The notes: generated by a model not told the origin, from the sequence alone. 64,000 nt of DNA from Prochlorococcus sp. MIT 1300 (GCF_034092375.1 NZ_CP139302.1:62001-126000), one strand, 5' to 3'. Shown: positions 1-9,392, counted from the first letter of the stretch. Made by a program: numbers and translations.

Positions 1-398
1 CAGTAGTTGATGTGCCTGGTCTCTGTCGTGTTGGCATTTCAATTTGCTATGACGTGAGGTTCCCAGAGCTTTATCGTCATCTTGTCGATGAAGGTGCAGA
101 GTTGTTAATGATTCCTGCCGCTTTTACGGCTTTTACCGGCAAAGACCATTGGCAAGTCTTACTTCAGGCTAGAGCCATAGAAAATACTGCTTATGTTTTA
201 GCCCCAGCACAGACTGGATTGCATTATGGACGTCGCCAAAGTCATGGCCATGCGATGGTGATTGATCCTTGGGGGACTGTTTTGGCTGATGCTGGTGTTC
301 AGCCTGGTGCGGCCATTGCTCCCTTAGACACTTTGCATCTCAAGCATATCCGTGAGCAAATGCCCAGCCTTAAGCACCGGCAGCCAGATCTTTTCTAG
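1..398 (+). CDS. Carbon-nitrogen hydrolase (nitrilase superfamily), 3' part only
   Basis: The reading frame is already open at the left edge, so the gene begins outside the window; the GTG at 12 is only an internal codon. About 130 C-terminal residues are visible. The segment ICYDVRFPELYR carries the nitrilase nucleophile Cys in its usual setting, and the later RQSHGHAMVIDPWG is the conserved C-terminal motif of the family. The Glu and Lys of the Glu-Lys-Cys triad would lie mostly upstream. Family members cleave amides or nitriles; close cyanobacterial relatives resemble Nit1/omega-amidase types, but the substrate cannot be read from this fragment. The stop lies 4 bp before the next gene's chosen start, so the two are probably co-transcribed. 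Confidence 0.9.
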   Translation, partial: VVDVPGLCRVGISICYDVRFPELYRHLVDEGAELLMIPAAFTAFTGKDHWQVLLQARAIENTAYVLAPAQTGLHYGRRQSHGHAMVIDPWGTVLADAGVQPGAAIAPLDTLHLKHIREQMPSLKHRQPDLF

Positions 399-402
399 TT
401 CA

Positions 403-1479
403 ATGTTCAAGGCTTTCCCTAGCCAGAGAGCTTGGTTTTTGAAAGCTTTGCTGGCAGTCTGTTTTTTTGCTTTTGGACTTCCATCAAGATCCGCAAGTGT
501 TTTAGCTGCTTGGGCCTTAAATAAAAATGGTGTCTTGGAATTACGCACTTCACGAGGTGCCAATTTGGAGGCTTTTTATCAAGGGCCAGTTGATGGAAAA
601 GGAGCAAGGGTGTGGATTGATTTCCCTGGAGAACTGATTAGACCAAGAAGTGTTTCTGGTAGTGGCCTTGTGCATCAGATAAGGCTCGGGAAACCAACTT
701 CAGGTAAAACAAGATTAGTTGTTGAGTTTGACCCTGTTGTTGTTTTAGACCCACGAAAGTTAAAGCTTCTAGGAACATCTCCCAATAGGTGGAATCTTGA
801 TTTTGTTGGTTTACCGACTAGAGGCCTTCGCTCAATAGGAGAGGGGAGCTTGACTGGAAAAGTTGCGAACCAATATTCATCTTCTAGAACACCTATAAGT
901 GCATCTGGCTTGCCCAATGTTCCAAGAGGTATATATAGGGTTGTAATTGATCCCGGCCATGGTGGACCAGATCCAGGAGCGGTTGGAATAGGGAGTTTGC
1001 GTGAAACAGATGTGGTCCTTGACATATCACTTCAGGTTGCAAAACTTTTGAGAGCTAAAGGGGTGATGGTCAATCTCACTCGCTTGAGAGAAGAGGATTT
1101 AGACCTTCCTCCGAGAGTCGCTATGGCAAATAGAGTTAATGCAACAGCTTTTGTCAGTATTCATGCAAATGCATCAAGGAGGAAAAGAGGGGACATCAAC
1201 GGTGTTGAAACTTTCTTTTTTAGTGGTTCTCGTGGAATGAGGCTGGCTACGAAAATTCAGAACCAAGTTCTTAACGTTTCAAAGGGAAGTCCAAACCGCG
1301 GGGTTCGTAGAGGACGTTTCTTTGTTATTAGACGAACGAAGATGCCTGCAGTTTTAGTTGAAACAGGTTTTGTGACGGGTAAATTAGATGCTCCGCGTTT
1401 AGCTAAAAGTTCTCACCGTAGAAAACTTGCACTCGCAATTGCTACTGGAATCCTCCAATATCTTCAGGAGTTGCGTTGA
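403..1479 (+). CDS. N-acetylmuramoyl-L-alanine amidase (AmiC-like, Amidase_3)
   Basis: A 358-aa periplasmic peptidoglycan hydrolase that cuts the amide between N-acetylmuramic acid and the stem peptide. I start it at ATG 403, just after the nitrilase stop, because this puts a signal-like hydrophobic segment (LKALLAVCFFAFGL) at the N-terminus; an upstream in-frame ATG at 352 would overlap the nitrilase gene. Residues about 35-150 look like an AMIN-type beta domain. The C-terminal half is Amidase_3: VVIDPGHGGPDPGA (zinc His), RETDVVLDIS (zinc Glu), FVSIHANA (zinc His) and VLVETGF (catalytic Glu). It ends by overlapping murI by 4 bp, a cell-wall gene pair. Confidence 0.93.
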   Translation: MFKAFPSQRAWFLKALLAVCFFAFGLPSRSASVLAAWALNKNGVLELRTSRGANLEAFYQGPVDGKGARVWIDFPGELIRPRSVSGSGLVHQIRLGKPTSGKTRLVVEFDPVVVLDPRKLKLLGTSPNRWNLDFVGLPTRGLRSIGEGSLTGKVANQYSSSRTPISASGLPNVPRGIYRVVIDPGHGGPDPGAVGIGSLRETDVVLDISLQVAKLLRAKGVMVNLTRLREEDLDLPPRVAMANRVNATAFVSIHANASRRKRGDINGVETFFFSGSRGMRLATKIQNQVLNVSKGSPNRGVRRGRFFVIRRTKMPAVLVETGFVTGKLDAPRLAKSSHRRKLALAIATGILQYLQELR

Positions 1480-2264
1480 ATCTTTGTTTGGGCCTGTTTG
1501 ATAGTGGCATCGGTGGATTTACCGTGCTTAGGAAGGTTTTAGATCGTCATTATGGAGCCAATTGTGTGTATTTGGGTGATACGGCAAGAGTCCCTTATGG
1601 TGAAAGAGATGTACAGGAGATACGAGAAATAGCAATGGAAGTGGTTAGTTGGTTGGTTCGGCAGAAAGTTTCAGTTATTGCTATGGCATGTAACACAACT
1701 AATTCATTGGCCTTTGATGTGGTTAAAGAAACGTCTGGAATACCTGTTGTTGACTTGATTAGTTCAATTTCAGAGACTATTGAAGATAGAAAGATAGGGG
1801 TTTTGGCTACACCAGCTACAGCAGCCTCTGGTGTTTATCGCCAACAGATTGAGTATGCATACCCTGGTACTGAGGTTTGGGAGCAATCTTGTCCTTCTCT
1901 TGTTCCTTTGATTGAGGCGAAAACTTCTACTGGTGAAGAGCTTCGGGCCGCGGCCCTGGAGTATTTGACCCCACTATTAAATAAAGGTGTCGAAGCGATC
2001 ATCCTTGGGTGTACCCATTACCCATTATTGGAGTGTTTGTTGAGAGATTTGTTGCCTGAGGACGTTAAGTTGCTTGACCCCGCGATGGCTTTAGCAAGGA
2101 AGCTGGATACCTTTTTGGGAACTCCAGAAAGAATCAACAACAGGCAAATAAGCCTTGCAAATACAAGGATTTGTGTGACTTCTGATCCTTCTTTGTTTGC
2201 GGACAGAGCGACTGAATTTTTTGGAATGAAGCCAGAAGTTGAGTTGGTTTCTCTTCGTTCTTAG
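1476..2264 (+). CDS. murI: Glutamate racemase
   Basis: A 262-aa cytoplasmic enzyme that interconverts L- and D-glutamate to supply D-Glu for peptidoglycan. Family signatures are complete: LFDSGIGGFTVL at the N-terminus, YLGDTARVPYG, MACNTTNSLAF with the first catalytic Cys, and GCTHYPLL with the second catalytic Cys. The TTG start at 1476 overlaps the amidase stop, suggesting translational coupling. Length and motif order match the family. The next gene follows after a short gap on the same strand, so amidase, murI and the prenyl synthase could form one transcript. Confidence 0.95.
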   Translation: MNLCLGLFDSGIGGFTVLRKVLDRHYGANCVYLGDTARVPYGERDVQEIREIAMEVVSWLVRQKVSVIAMACNTTNSLAFDVVKETSGIPVVDLISSISETIEDRKIGVLATPATAASGVYRQQIEYAYPGTEVWEQSCPSLVPLIEAKTSTGEELRAAALEYLTPLLNKGVEAIILGCTHYPLLECLLRDLLPEDVKLLDPAMALARKLDTFLGTPERINNRQISLANTRICVTSDPSLFADRATEFFGMKPEVELVSLRS

Positions 2265-2301
2265 GCCCATTTCTCCTAGGATTGATAAACCGAGGGAAGT
2301 T

Positions 2302-3273
2302 ATGACCACTGTTACAGAGCTGCTGCAGCCTGTTGAGCTTGATCTTGAGAACTTGCTCAGTGATTTGCGCAGCTTAATTGGAGCAGGGCATCCAATACTC
2401 CAGGCGGCAGCAGAACATCTTTTTAGTGCTGGGGGCAAGAGATTGCGCCCTGGCATTGTCTTGTTGGTCTCTAGAGCACTTTCGGAAAATGGCGCACTTT
2501 CTCCTAGGCATAGGCGTCTGGCTGAAATTACTGAGATGATTCATACAGCTTCCTTGGTTCATGACGATGTCGTTGATGAGGCGTCAACCCGCAGAGGTGT
2601 TAAGACTGTTCATAGTCGTTTTGATTCTCGGGTTGCGGTGCTCGCCGGAGATTTCTTATTTGCTCAAGCAAGTTGGCATTTGGCAAATTTAGACAATCTT
2701 GATGTTGTTAAGCTTCTAAGTCGCGTAATTATGGACTTGGCAGATGGAGAAGTTAAGCAAGGCCTTTTTAAATATGATGCAACACAAACTTTCGAGAACT
2801 ATCTAGAGAAGAGTTACTGTAAGACAGCTTCTCTAATTGCGAATAGTGCTCAGGCGGCTGGGGTTTTAAGTAATCAAAGTGATGAAAAGCTTCATCACTT
2901 ATATAATTTTGGTAGACAACTTGGACTTGCTTTTCAAGTCGTAGACGACATACTTGATTTTACTGCTAGTGATAAACAACTTGGAAAACCCGCAGCCTCT
3001 GATTTGGCCAGTGGATATTTAACTGCACCTGCTTTATACGCTCTTGAGGAAAATCATAAATTGACTGATCTAATTGATAGAGGTTTTTCTCACCAATCTG
3101 ACTTAAAAGAAGCTCTTGAGATAGTACGTGGCTCCAATGCAATTCCCCGTTCAAGGAAATTAGCCGAAGATTTTGCAAGGGAGTCTAGAGAGTCTATTGC
3201 GTGGATCCCTGATTCCTGTTTTAAAACGGCTTTAATGGAATTGCCTGAATTTGTTTTAAGTAGACTCTACTGA
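2302..3273 (+). CDS. sds: Polyprenyl (solanesyl) diphosphate synthase
   Basis: A 323-aa trans-prenyltransferase that elongates allylic diphosphates with isopentenyl diphosphate; in cyanobacteria this family makes the C45 side chain of plastoquinone. Both Asp-rich motifs are present: LVHDDVVDEASTRRG (first) and FQVVDDILDFTAS (second), plus GGKRLRPGIVLL for diphosphate binding. I choose ATG 2302 (MTTVTELL); a longer frame from 2239 would overlap murI. The tail overlaps the convergent HAD gene by 7 bp. Exact chain length is inferred from the family, not visible here, so the sds name is a best guess. Confidence 0.88.
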   Translation: MTTVTELLQPVELDLENLLSDLRSLIGAGHPILQAAAEHLFSAGGKRLRPGIVLLVSRALSENGALSPRHRRLAEITEMIHTASLVHDDVVDEASTRRGVKTVHSRFDSRVAVLAGDFLFAQASWHLANLDNLDVVKLLSRVIMDLADGEVKQGLFKYDATQTFENYLEKSYCKTASLIANSAQAAGVLSNQSDEKLHHLYNFGRQLGLAFQVVDDILDFTASDKQLGKPAASDLASGYLTAPALYALEENHKLTDLIDRGFSHQSDLKEALEIVRGSNAIPRSRKLAEDFARESRESIAWIPDSCFKTALMELPEFVLSRLY

Positions 3274-3947
3274 TTGCTTGACCAAGCAGCTTTTAGTTGC
3301 TCTAGAACTACATTTAAACTAGAGATATAAATTGGATTTGGTATTAGTGTTTCTTCTTTAAAATTATAATTTTCCGTTTTTTCTCCAAGGATCCATACCC
3401 GGCACCCTGCAGCGAGAGCAGCCTGCTCTCCAGCTTTTGAGTCTTCTAGTGCCCAGCAATCCTCTGGCTTTATTTGCATTTTATGAGCTGCAAGTTTAAA
3501 TGGATCTGGAGCAGGCTTTCCCCTCAAAAGATCTTTATCGTCTCCTAATACTTTTGTCTGGATTAGTTTTATCCATGGATGTGGCTTGATTTTAAAGGCG
3601 ACTGAGTCGGAGGCACTACTGCTGACTAAGGCCATTGGTAAGCCTTTGTTGAAATTCCACTTAATTAGGTCTTCGGCTCCAGGCATTGCTTTTGCTTCTG
3701 CTAACAACCGCCTAGATATTGGTTTTTGAATTGATAGTAATTTTTCGGCTGTTAAGTCACTATTAGTCCAATTCAAAATTTGTTCCGCGCAATCAAGTCT
3801 TCGTCTTCCTTGAAGTTGATGCAACTGGCTCTGATTGAGGCTTTTGCCAAAAGTAGCTGCAGCTTCAGCCCAAGCCCGGCCATGAAGTGGCTCAGTGTCT
3901 AATAAAAGACCATCCAAGTCAAAGAGGCAGGCCTTCGGTAGAAACAT
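3267..3947 (-). CDS. HAD-superfamily phosphatase (beta-phosphoglucomutase-like)
   Basis: A 226-aa HAD hydrolase. Motif I is FDLDGLLLDTEP with the nucleophile and acid/base Asp pair, motif II is ALVSSSASDSV, the motif III Lys lies in RGKPAPDPF, and motif IV is ALEDSKAG. The small helical cap between residues about 18 and 85 is typical of the CbbY/PGMB subfamily. These enzymes dephosphorylate small sugar phosphates or isomerise them; the substrate is not predictable from sequence. It converges on the prenyl synthase gene with a 7-bp overlap of the two 3' ends and is divergent from acs. Confidence 0.88.
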   Translation of the reverse strand: MFLPKACLFDLDGLLLDTEPLHGRAWAEAAATFGKSLNQSQLHQLQGRRRLDCAEQILNWTNSDLTAEKLLSIQKPISRRLLAEAKAMPGAEDLIKWNFNKGLPMALVSSSASDSVAFKIKPHPWIKLIQTKVLGDDKDLLRGKPAPDPFKLAAHKMQIKPEDCWALEDSKAGEQAALAAGCRVWILGEKTENYNFKEETLIPNPIYISSLNVVLEQLKAAWSSNQ

Positions 3948-4046
3948 GAGGAATTTGCAATTTTTCGTTTAACAAGCGTGTCACCTCAGTTTATAGAGGG
4001 CGATTAACTGGCTTGAATGCGAAAGGGAATGTTCTCATTTTTGCCA

Positions 4047-6023
4047 ATGTCCTCAGATAACACCAACACAATTGAGTCGGTTCTGCAAGAAGAGAGGATT
4101 TTTCCTCCATCCGTAGATTTAGCTTCTAAGGCCCGGATTAACAGCCTGGATACTTATCAAAGGATGTTTAATGAGGCAAATCGGGACTTAGAGACTTTCT
4201 GGGGTGAGGCTGCAAGAAAGGAGTTGCAATGGTTTGAACCTTTCTCAAAAGTTCTGGATTGGACAACTCCTCCTTTTGCACGATGGTTTGAAGGTGGCAA
4301 GACAAATATTTCTAGTAACTGTTTGGACCGTCACTTAGATGGACCAAGAGCAGACAAAACAGCTCTCATTTGGGAGGGAGAGCCTGGAGATGTAAGAAGG
4401 TTTACCTATAGAGAGCTGCATCAGGAAGTTTGCCGTGCGGCTAATGCATTGAAAGCAATTGGGATAGGTAAAGGAGATTTGGTCGCTCTTTATATGCCCA
4501 TGGTGCCTGAGGCTGCAATTGCGATGTTGGCATGTGCTCGAATTGGAGCCCCTCATTCAGTTGTTTTTGGTGGCTTTTCAGCTGAAGCATTGCGTGACCG
4601 TTTAATTGATGGAGAGGCAAAAGCTGTAATAACAGCGGATGGAGGTTTTCGAAAAGATAAAGCGATTCCTTTGAAGTCTGCGGTTGACCAAGCCTTGGGT
4701 GAATCAGCTTGCCCAAGCGTTACGACTGTCTTAGTAGTGAAGAGAACGAATGAGTCGGTTTCTATGGAGGCCGGTAGAGATTACTGGTGGCATGAATTAG
4801 TAGCTAATCAGAACACAGATTGTGTTGCAGAGCCGATGGATAGCGAAGATCGTCTTTTTGTTCTCTACACCTCAGGCTCTACTGGTAAACCGAAGGGTGT
4901 GGTGCATACAACTGCTGGTTATAACTTATGGACTCATTTGACTTTCCAATGGATTTTCGACATTCGTGAAGATGATGTCTACTGGTGTACAGCTGATGTC
5001 GGTTGGATTACTGGACATAGTTACATCGTTTACGGGCCCCTTTCTAATGGTGCAACAACTGTGATGTATGAGGGCGCTCCGCGTCCTTCTAATCCTGGGG
5101 CCTTTTGGGAACTAATTCAGAAACATGGAATTACGATTTTTTACACAGCTCCAACTGCCATCAGGGCTTTTATGAAGAGTGGTAGGTCGGTCCCAGACAA
5201 CTACGACATGACGAGCTTGAGGTTGCTTGGAACTGTTGGAGAACCAATTAACCCTGAGGCTTGGATGTGGTATCGAGAAGTTATTGGTGGTGGACGTTGC
5301 CCAATAGTTGATACTTGGTGGCAGACGGAGACAGGTGGAGTGATGATCAGTCCTTTGCCTGGTGCAACCCCAACTAAGCCTGGTTCTGCAACTCTTCCTC
5401 TTCCAGGTGTTGATGCAGATGTTGTTGACTCAGAGGGTAACTCGGTTTCTGTTGATGAAGGAGGCTATTTAGTTGTTCGAAAACCTTGGCCAGGCATGAT
5501 GAGAACCGTGCATGGAAATCCAAAGCGTTTTAGGGAAAGTTATTGGGAGTTTTTGCGTCCTTCTGATGGAAGCTTTATTTACTTTGCTGGAGATGGAGCA
5601 CGAAAAGATGTTGATGGATATTTTTGGATCATGGGGAGAGTCGATGATGTTATTAACGTCTCTGGCCATCGTCTCGGTACAATGGAAGTTGAATCAGCTT
5701 TGGTGAGTCATCCTGCAGTTTCAGAGGCTGCGGTTGTTGGCAGACCAGATGATTTGAAGGGAGAAGCAATTGTGGCTTTCGTCACACTTGAGAACAAAAG
5801 AGTAGCCTCTGAATCACTTTTAAAAGACCTGCGTAGTCATGTTGGGCAAGAGATTGGACCTATCGCAAGGCCAGATGAGATCCGATTTAGTGAGGCATTG
5901 CCTAAGACTCGTAGTGGAAAGATTATGAGAAGAATTCTTAGAGCTTTAGCTTCTGGTGAAGAAGTTAGTGGTGATACAAGCACCCTTGAGGACCGTTCTG
6001 TGCTTGATAGGCTCAGGGCCTAA
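4047..6023 (+). CDS. acs: Acetyl-CoA synthetase (AMP-forming)
   Basis: A 658-aa enzyme that activates acetate to acetyl-CoA through acetyl-adenylate. Visible motifs: [15 protein letters not shown] (P-loop-like A3), [10 protein letters not shown] (A5), [20 protein letters not shown] and the hinge [12 protein letters not shown], and near the C-terminus [11 protein letters not shown] with the Lys that is a known acetylation site in the family. I use the ATG at 4047 (MSSDNTNT), which matches the usual N-terminus; the frame can extend to ATG 4017. The stop codon abuts, without overlap, the stop of the convergent DUF1350 gene. Confidence 0.96.
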   Translation: MSSDNTNTIESVLQEERIFPPSVDLASKARINSLDTYQRMFNEANRDLETFWGEAARKELQWFEPFSKVLDWTTPPFARWFEGGKTNISSNCLDRHLDGPRADKTALIWEGEPGDVRRFTYRELHQEVCRAANALKAIGIGKGDLVALYMPMVPEAAIAMLACARIGAPHSVVFGGFSAEALRDRLIDGEAKAVITADGGFRKDKAIPLKSAVDQALGESACPSVTTVLVVKRTNESVSMEAGRDYWWHELVANQNTDCVAEPMDSEDRLFVLYTSGSTGKPKGVVHTTAGYNLWTHLTFQWIFDIREDDVYWCTADVGWITGHSYIVYGPLSNGATTVMYEGAPRPSNPGAFWELIQKHGITIFYTAPTAIRAFMKSGRSVPDNYDMTSLRLLGTVGEPINPEAWMWYREVIGGGRCPIVDTWWQTETGGVMISPLPGATPTKPGSATLPLPGVDADVVDSEGNSVSVDEGGYLVVRKPWPGMMRTVHGNPKRFRESYWEFLRPSDGSFIYFAGDGARKDVDGYFWIMGRVDDVINVSGHRLGTMEVESALVSHPAVSEAAVVGRPDDLKGEAIVAFVTLENKRVASESLLKDLRSHVGQEIGPIARPDEIRFSEALPKTRSGKIMRRILRALASGEEVSGDTSTLEDRSVLDRLRA

Positions 6024-6752
6024 CTATTTGTTAGCCCACTCGTAAATTGTATTGGCGAGCTCTAAGAGATTTCTTGTACGAATTCGATCATCATTCCTCG
6101 ATCCTATGAAATTTTGCCTAACACCAGCACTTGCAGGTGTTAGGTGATCGCCGTGTAGAAATATTTTCTGGGATTGGTCATTTTTTCGACTTTGGAGACA
6201 TTCCAAGAGGCTATCGCTTTGGTCCAATTGGTCCTCCCCAAATTGAACTAGAAGATTATTAGGCTGAAGATAGCGCTCATTAACAATCCTCATCGTTTCA
6301 ATTGGGCTAGGGCTGAACTCACTCCGGAAACCCAACTTGGGCGCAATTTTTCCAAGCATTGGTATTGAACGCGCTGCAGTGAAGTTGTTGAAGCTCAATG
6401 CAATTAAAGTTTTGCTGTTCCTTCCTCCATCAGGAGATAGAAGGTGTAATTTGCATCCAAGACTGTGGCCAATCCTTATAGGGGGAGTGGTTTCGCCAAT
6501 TCTTTCTTCTAGTTGTTTTCTTGTTCGTCGTAGAACCTTCCATGCCTCATTGGCTTGCGCTTGATGGTCTAACCCAGGCAAATAACTCCAGGCATGAATA
6601 GCTAGATTTTTTTTTGAAAGTATTTCTAGTAGACGTCTATAACTCAATTGCGGATTGCTAGCTAGATAGCTACCTCCAATCATTTCGATTAGAGCGATTG
6701 GTTTAGCAGGCCAAAGGCACCAGACTCCTTCTATTTGTCGCCACCTAGTCAT
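6024..6752 (-). CDS. DUF1350 family alpha/beta-hydrolase-like protein
   Basis: A 242-aa protein of the plant/cyanobacterial DUF1350 family. It has an early IALIEMIGGSYLASNPQLSYRR segment typical of the family and a nucleophile-elbow-like motif, RIGHSLGCKLHLL, around residue 95. That motif resembles alpha/beta hydrolases, so a lipase or esterase fold is likely, but no substrate is established. It is translated 4 bp overlapped (ATGA) with the peroxiredoxin gene upstream, so the two are a minus-strand operon. No signal peptide is seen. Confidence 0.8.
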   Translation of the reverse strand: MTRWRQIEGVWCLWPAKPIALIEMIGGSYLASNPQLSYRRLLEILSKKNLAIHAWSYLPGLDHQAQANEAWKVLRRTRKQLEERIGETTPPIRIGHSLGCKLHLLSPDGGRNSKTLIALSFNNFTAARSIPMLGKIAPKLGFRSEFSPSPIETMRIVNERYLQPNNLLVQFGEDQLDQSDSLLECLQSRKNDQSQKIFLHGDHLTPASAGVRQNFIGSRNDDRIRTRNLLELANTIYEWANK

Positions 6753-7210
6753 TTTCTTTTACTTGCGTTTTCCAAAAAGCGTAGGGCTTCATTTACATGT
6801 GAAGGCCCATCAAGCAGGTTGTTGAAGACATGGCAGATTCTCTGTTGAGGGTCAATTACATAAGTAACTCGTCCTGGAACTAAACCTAAAGTTTTGGGCA
6901 CTTTGAAGATGCTCCTAAGCATATTATTAGTATCACAAAGTAGAGGAAAAGATAGAGAATATCTTTCTGCAAATAGCTTATGGCTTTCTTCATTGTCTCC
7001 ACTTACTCCCCATAGTTCAGCTTTATATGGTTTGAATTTGTCAATGTTGTCTCGAAAACTACAAGCTTCTGCTGTACAGCCTGGTGTGTTGTCTTTTGGG
7101 TAGAAAAATAATATTAGATATTTACCTTTTGCATCATCAAGTCGACGGAGGACACCATCTTGATCCTTAAGTGCAAAACCGGGCGCCTTGTCTCCAGTGT
7201 GTAAGACCAT
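6749..7210 (-). CDS. bcp: Peroxiredoxin Q / bacterioferritin comigratory protein
   Basis: A 153-aa thiol peroxidase. The peroxidatic Cys sits in FFYPKDNTPGCTAEACSFRD, with a second Cys five residues on as in the PrxQ type with an intramolecular disulfide. It reduces hydrogen peroxide and alkyl peroxides using thioredoxin, a role useful under photosynthetic stress. I take ATG 7210 (MVLHTGDKAP) rather than the TTG at 7228, because typical family members begin with a short lead into GDKAPGF. The gene is divergent from the exonuclease gene and overlaps DUF1350 downstream by 4 bp. Confidence 0.95.
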   Translation of the reverse strand: MVLHTGDKAPGFALKDQDGVLRRLDDAKGKYLILFFYPKDNTPGCTAEACSFRDNIDKFKPYKAELWGVSGDNEESHKLFAERYSLSFPLLCDTNNMLRSIFKVPKTLGLVPGRVTYVIDPQQRICHVFNNLLDGPSHVNEALRFLENASKRK

Positions 7211-7247
7211 ATTCTTGGCAAAAAACAACAGCCAGCTTATACACTCT

Positions 7248-8141
7248 ATGAAAAATCTTGATGCCTACGGGAGAATAAAGAGAACATATCCTGGCAATGA
7301 CGTGGAGGAGGATCAAAGAAACAGCTCCTCGGGTGAGCAGTTGCATCTTCTTGATGGTTGTGTGCCTGAGTTGAACTCGAGACTTCAACCTTCATATGTG
7401 ATCGACCAGAAGTCAGCTTCGAATTCTGGCAAGCCTATGGAACAGAATTTCCCTGAGATGCTTTTAATCTTGGACACAGAGACAACAGGGCTGGATCCTT
7501 TAAAAGATCAATGCCTTGAGATAGGTGCAATCCTTTTCAGTGTTTCTAGTCGATCAACACTTGCACAACAATCTTTTTTGATACCAGTTGATGAGAATTC
7601 GGCAGAGGGAATTAATCAAATTCCTGCCTCTATTACTAATCTTAGGCAACCTTGGAGAAAGGCGCTTTCTTATTTTCAGGATTTAGTTGACACAGCAGAT
7701 TTGTTGGTGGCTCACAATGTTGACTTTGATCGCAAATGGTTTGGTCGAGAGCCATTGCCAAAGTTGTTTAAACCTTGGCTTTGCACAATGGAGGATATTT
7801 GCTGGCCAGCAGACCGTCATCTTCGTCGTAGGCCCTCAGTTCGAGATCTGGCATTGTCATATGGGGTTCCTGTTTGGGCTGCACACAGAGCCTTGACTGA
7901 TTGTATTTATCTTGCAGAAGTGTTTAAACGTTGTGATGATCTGGAACTTTTAATTGAGCATGGTCTGGAGCCTAAGAAACTTGTCAAGGCTTTGGTCTCT
8001 TATGAGGAAAGGCAGTTGGCCAGGACGGCTGGGTTTCGATGGAATGATCCTGTTCAAGGAGCATGGACTCTTAGATTAAGTGCGAGGGAAATTAAAAATT
8101 TGGCATTTCCGGTTGCTCCACTTGAGCCTTGGGAAGACTGA
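7248..8141 (+). CDS. DEDDh 3'-5' exonuclease (DnaQ/epsilon-like)
   Basis: The catalytic domain starts near residue 70 of this 297-aa reading: LLILDTETTGLDP (Asp and Glu, ExoI), VAHNVDFDRKWF (ExoII) and AAHRALTDCIYLAEV (His and Asp, ExoIII), which together make the DEDDh set. It should degrade DNA or RNA from the 3' end; whether it is a pol III proofreading subunit or a stand-alone nuclease cannot be told. The start is uncertain. ATG 7248 gives a 70-residue leader containing GEQLHLLDG; ATG 7437 gives a minimal domain; the frame can also extend to 7188, into the divergent bcp gene. Confidence 0.82.
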   Translation: MKNLDAYGRIKRTYPGNDVEEDQRNSSSGEQLHLLDGCVPELNSRLQPSYVIDQKSASNSGKPMEQNFPEMLLILDTETTGLDPLKDQCLEIGAILFSVSSRSTLAQQSFLIPVDENSAEGINQIPASITNLRQPWRKALSYFQDLVDTADLLVAHNVDFDRKWFGREPLPKLFKPWLCTMEDICWPADRHLRRRPSVRDLALSYGVPVWAAHRALTDCIYLAEVFKRCDDLELLIEHGLEPKKLVKALVSYEERQLARTAGFRWNDPVQGAWTLRLSAREIKNLAFPVAPLEPWED

Positions 8142-8262
8142 GAAGAATAAATTCTTGAAGCAACAATTTCTTTAGCATTCCGAAGGTGGTCTGCTGATTT
8201 TTGTTAATAGGCCTTTGTGTCGCCAAGCTAATTAAGTGAGCCCTTTATTTCCTTAAGAATAT

Positions 8263-8520
8263 TTGCAAAAAGATTTGTCGGCTTCTGATTTCGTAGGATT
8301 TGATCCCGTGAAAGGTCGCTTGCGAGAATGGCAGTCTGTTCGTTCTTGGGCACGTTTGATTTGTGAGGCGGAATCTCTTTGGCGTGTTGAGTCTAGGGAG
8401 GTTAAGCGATTAGGTGCTTTGGAGCTGACCCAACTTTTAGCGGAGGTTCCTTCTTCCCAAAGAGCTAGAGTTAACCGCTGGTTGGAAGGATATTCACTAT
8501 CTCTTCGCCCTTACAAATAG
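8263..8520 (+). CDS. Small hypothetical protein (85 aa)
   Basis: I do not recognise a named family. It starts with TTG 8263 and encodes a soluble, Arg- and Trp-rich protein with several amphipathic helices (REWQSVRSWARLICEAESLW, then LGALELTQLLAEV). The codon pattern and composition match the neighbouring genes, and no competing frame is present. It lies 121 bp after the exonuclease stop and precedes a gene-poor gap. No transmembrane segment, signal peptide or catalytic motif is visible. Confidence 0.6.
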   Translation: MQKDLSASDFVGFDPVKGRLREWQSVRSWARLICEAESLWRVESREVKRLGALELTQLLAEVPSSQRARVNRWLEGYSLSLRPYK

Positions 8521-8968
8521 ATTCCTTATTTGAACATATTTACCCCTAGAAAATAATGAAAGTAGGTCGATTTATTATTCTATATTTTTTCTGATTTTAT
8601 TTGCAGCTTATGGGAGTTGAAAGCTTTTTCCTTGGAAAATATTAATTAAGAGTTTGGATGATTTGCGTTCTTGCAAGTTTTATCATAATAGGTTCATTTT
8701 TTATTTCTATCTAAAGAGAAATAAAATGGAAGTAGTTTTTCTTGAAAGCTCTTAAAGTCGATCATTTCATCAGTGCTTGGATTAGAAGGCATTTGGTTAG
8801 CCCTTTAGCTATTGCAAAAAGAAAATATTTTGCTGCCTAGAAAAGCTGAACATCATTCTGGGCTTTCTAGGTTTTTTCAGCAATTATTTTTGACTTTGGC
8901 AGAGGAATGGACAAGGTCTCTGAAGAGCAGAAACTTCACTACTTTTTGATAGGGCTTGAAAATTAAAA
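8521..8968. other. Gene-poor gap with an orphan terminator
   Basis: This 448-bp AT-rich stretch between the 85-aa gene and tRNA-Pro holds no open frame longer than about 12 codons with a start. The one structured element I see is a plus-strand hairpin followed by a T-tract at 8836-8877. That is about 320 bp beyond the nearest upstream coding gene, so either the 85-aa gene has a long 3' UTR or a small non-coding RNA is made here. Confidence 0.6.
8836..8877 (+). terminator. Intrinsic terminator-like hairpin plus T-tract
   Basis: A stem formed by CCTAGAAAAGC (8836-8846) and GCTTTCTAGG (8862-8871), with a one-base bulge, is followed immediately by six T residues (8872-8877). This is the classical Rho-independent form on the plus strand. 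It does not directly follow a gene; see the surrounding gap. Confidence 0.65.
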
Positions 8969-9042
8969 TCGGAGCGGCGGGATTTGAACCCACGACCCCC
9001 ACTACCCCAAAGTGGTGCGCTACCAAGCTGCGCTACGCCCCG
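8969..9042 (-). tRNA. tRNA-Pro (anticodon TGG)
   Basis: Read on the minus strand from 9042, the 74-nt sequence folds as a cloverleaf. The acceptor arms CGGGGCG and CGCTCCG pair with one G-U, the D arm begins GTAGCGCAGC, the anticodon loop reads CTTTGGGG with TGG, and the T loop is GGGTTCAAATCCC. The discriminator base is A and CCA is not encoded. TGG can read all four proline codons through wobble. Confidence 0.95.
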
Positions 9043-9083
9043 ATAAAAAGAAGCTATCACAGGGCAAAAACCATTTGATGCTT

Positions 9084-9392
9084 TTAAGGCTTTAAATGCG
9101 AGGTTTTCCGACCTAATCGTTTAGCAATTCTTTTGGATAGAGATTTTTTGTTTTCGCTGGAATATCCCAATAACTTGAGCTCTTTCCCAATTTTCCTTAA
9201 TTCCAGCAATGTCATTGTTGATAGGCTTGGTAAGGAATCTTCTTGGCTTGAGCTGTTTAGGGATAGGGTGAATGTCGCAATTAATTCGGGGATTAATACT
9301 GTTAGGACGGCAAGAACTCCATATAGTTGCACCATCCCCTTTGTAAAGACATTTAGCCTTCGAGGAGTACTGGTAAGCCTTCTTTTGGGCAA
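9084..9392 (-). CDS. Membrane-anchored protein with a SAP-like C-terminal motif (102 aa)
   Basis: The protein has a basic N-terminus (PKRRLTSTPRRLN), one hydrophobic segment at about residues 22-45 (VQLYGVLAVLTVLIPELIAT), and a C-terminal helix-turn-helix-like stretch, TLLELRKIGKELKLLGYSS, followed by a Lys/Arg-rich tail. The C-terminal stretch resembles SAP or Rho-N motifs that bind nucleic acid, which is an inference from pattern. The start is a TTG at 9392; the first ATG is at 9335, just before the hydrophobic segment. It looks like a conserved cyanobacterial gene of unknown role. Confidence 0.65.
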   Translation of the reverse strand: MPKRRLTSTPRRLNVFTKGMVQLYGVLAVLTVLIPELIATFTLSLNSSSQEDSLPSLSTMTLLELRKIGKELKLLGYSSENKKSLSKRIAKRLGRKTSHLKP

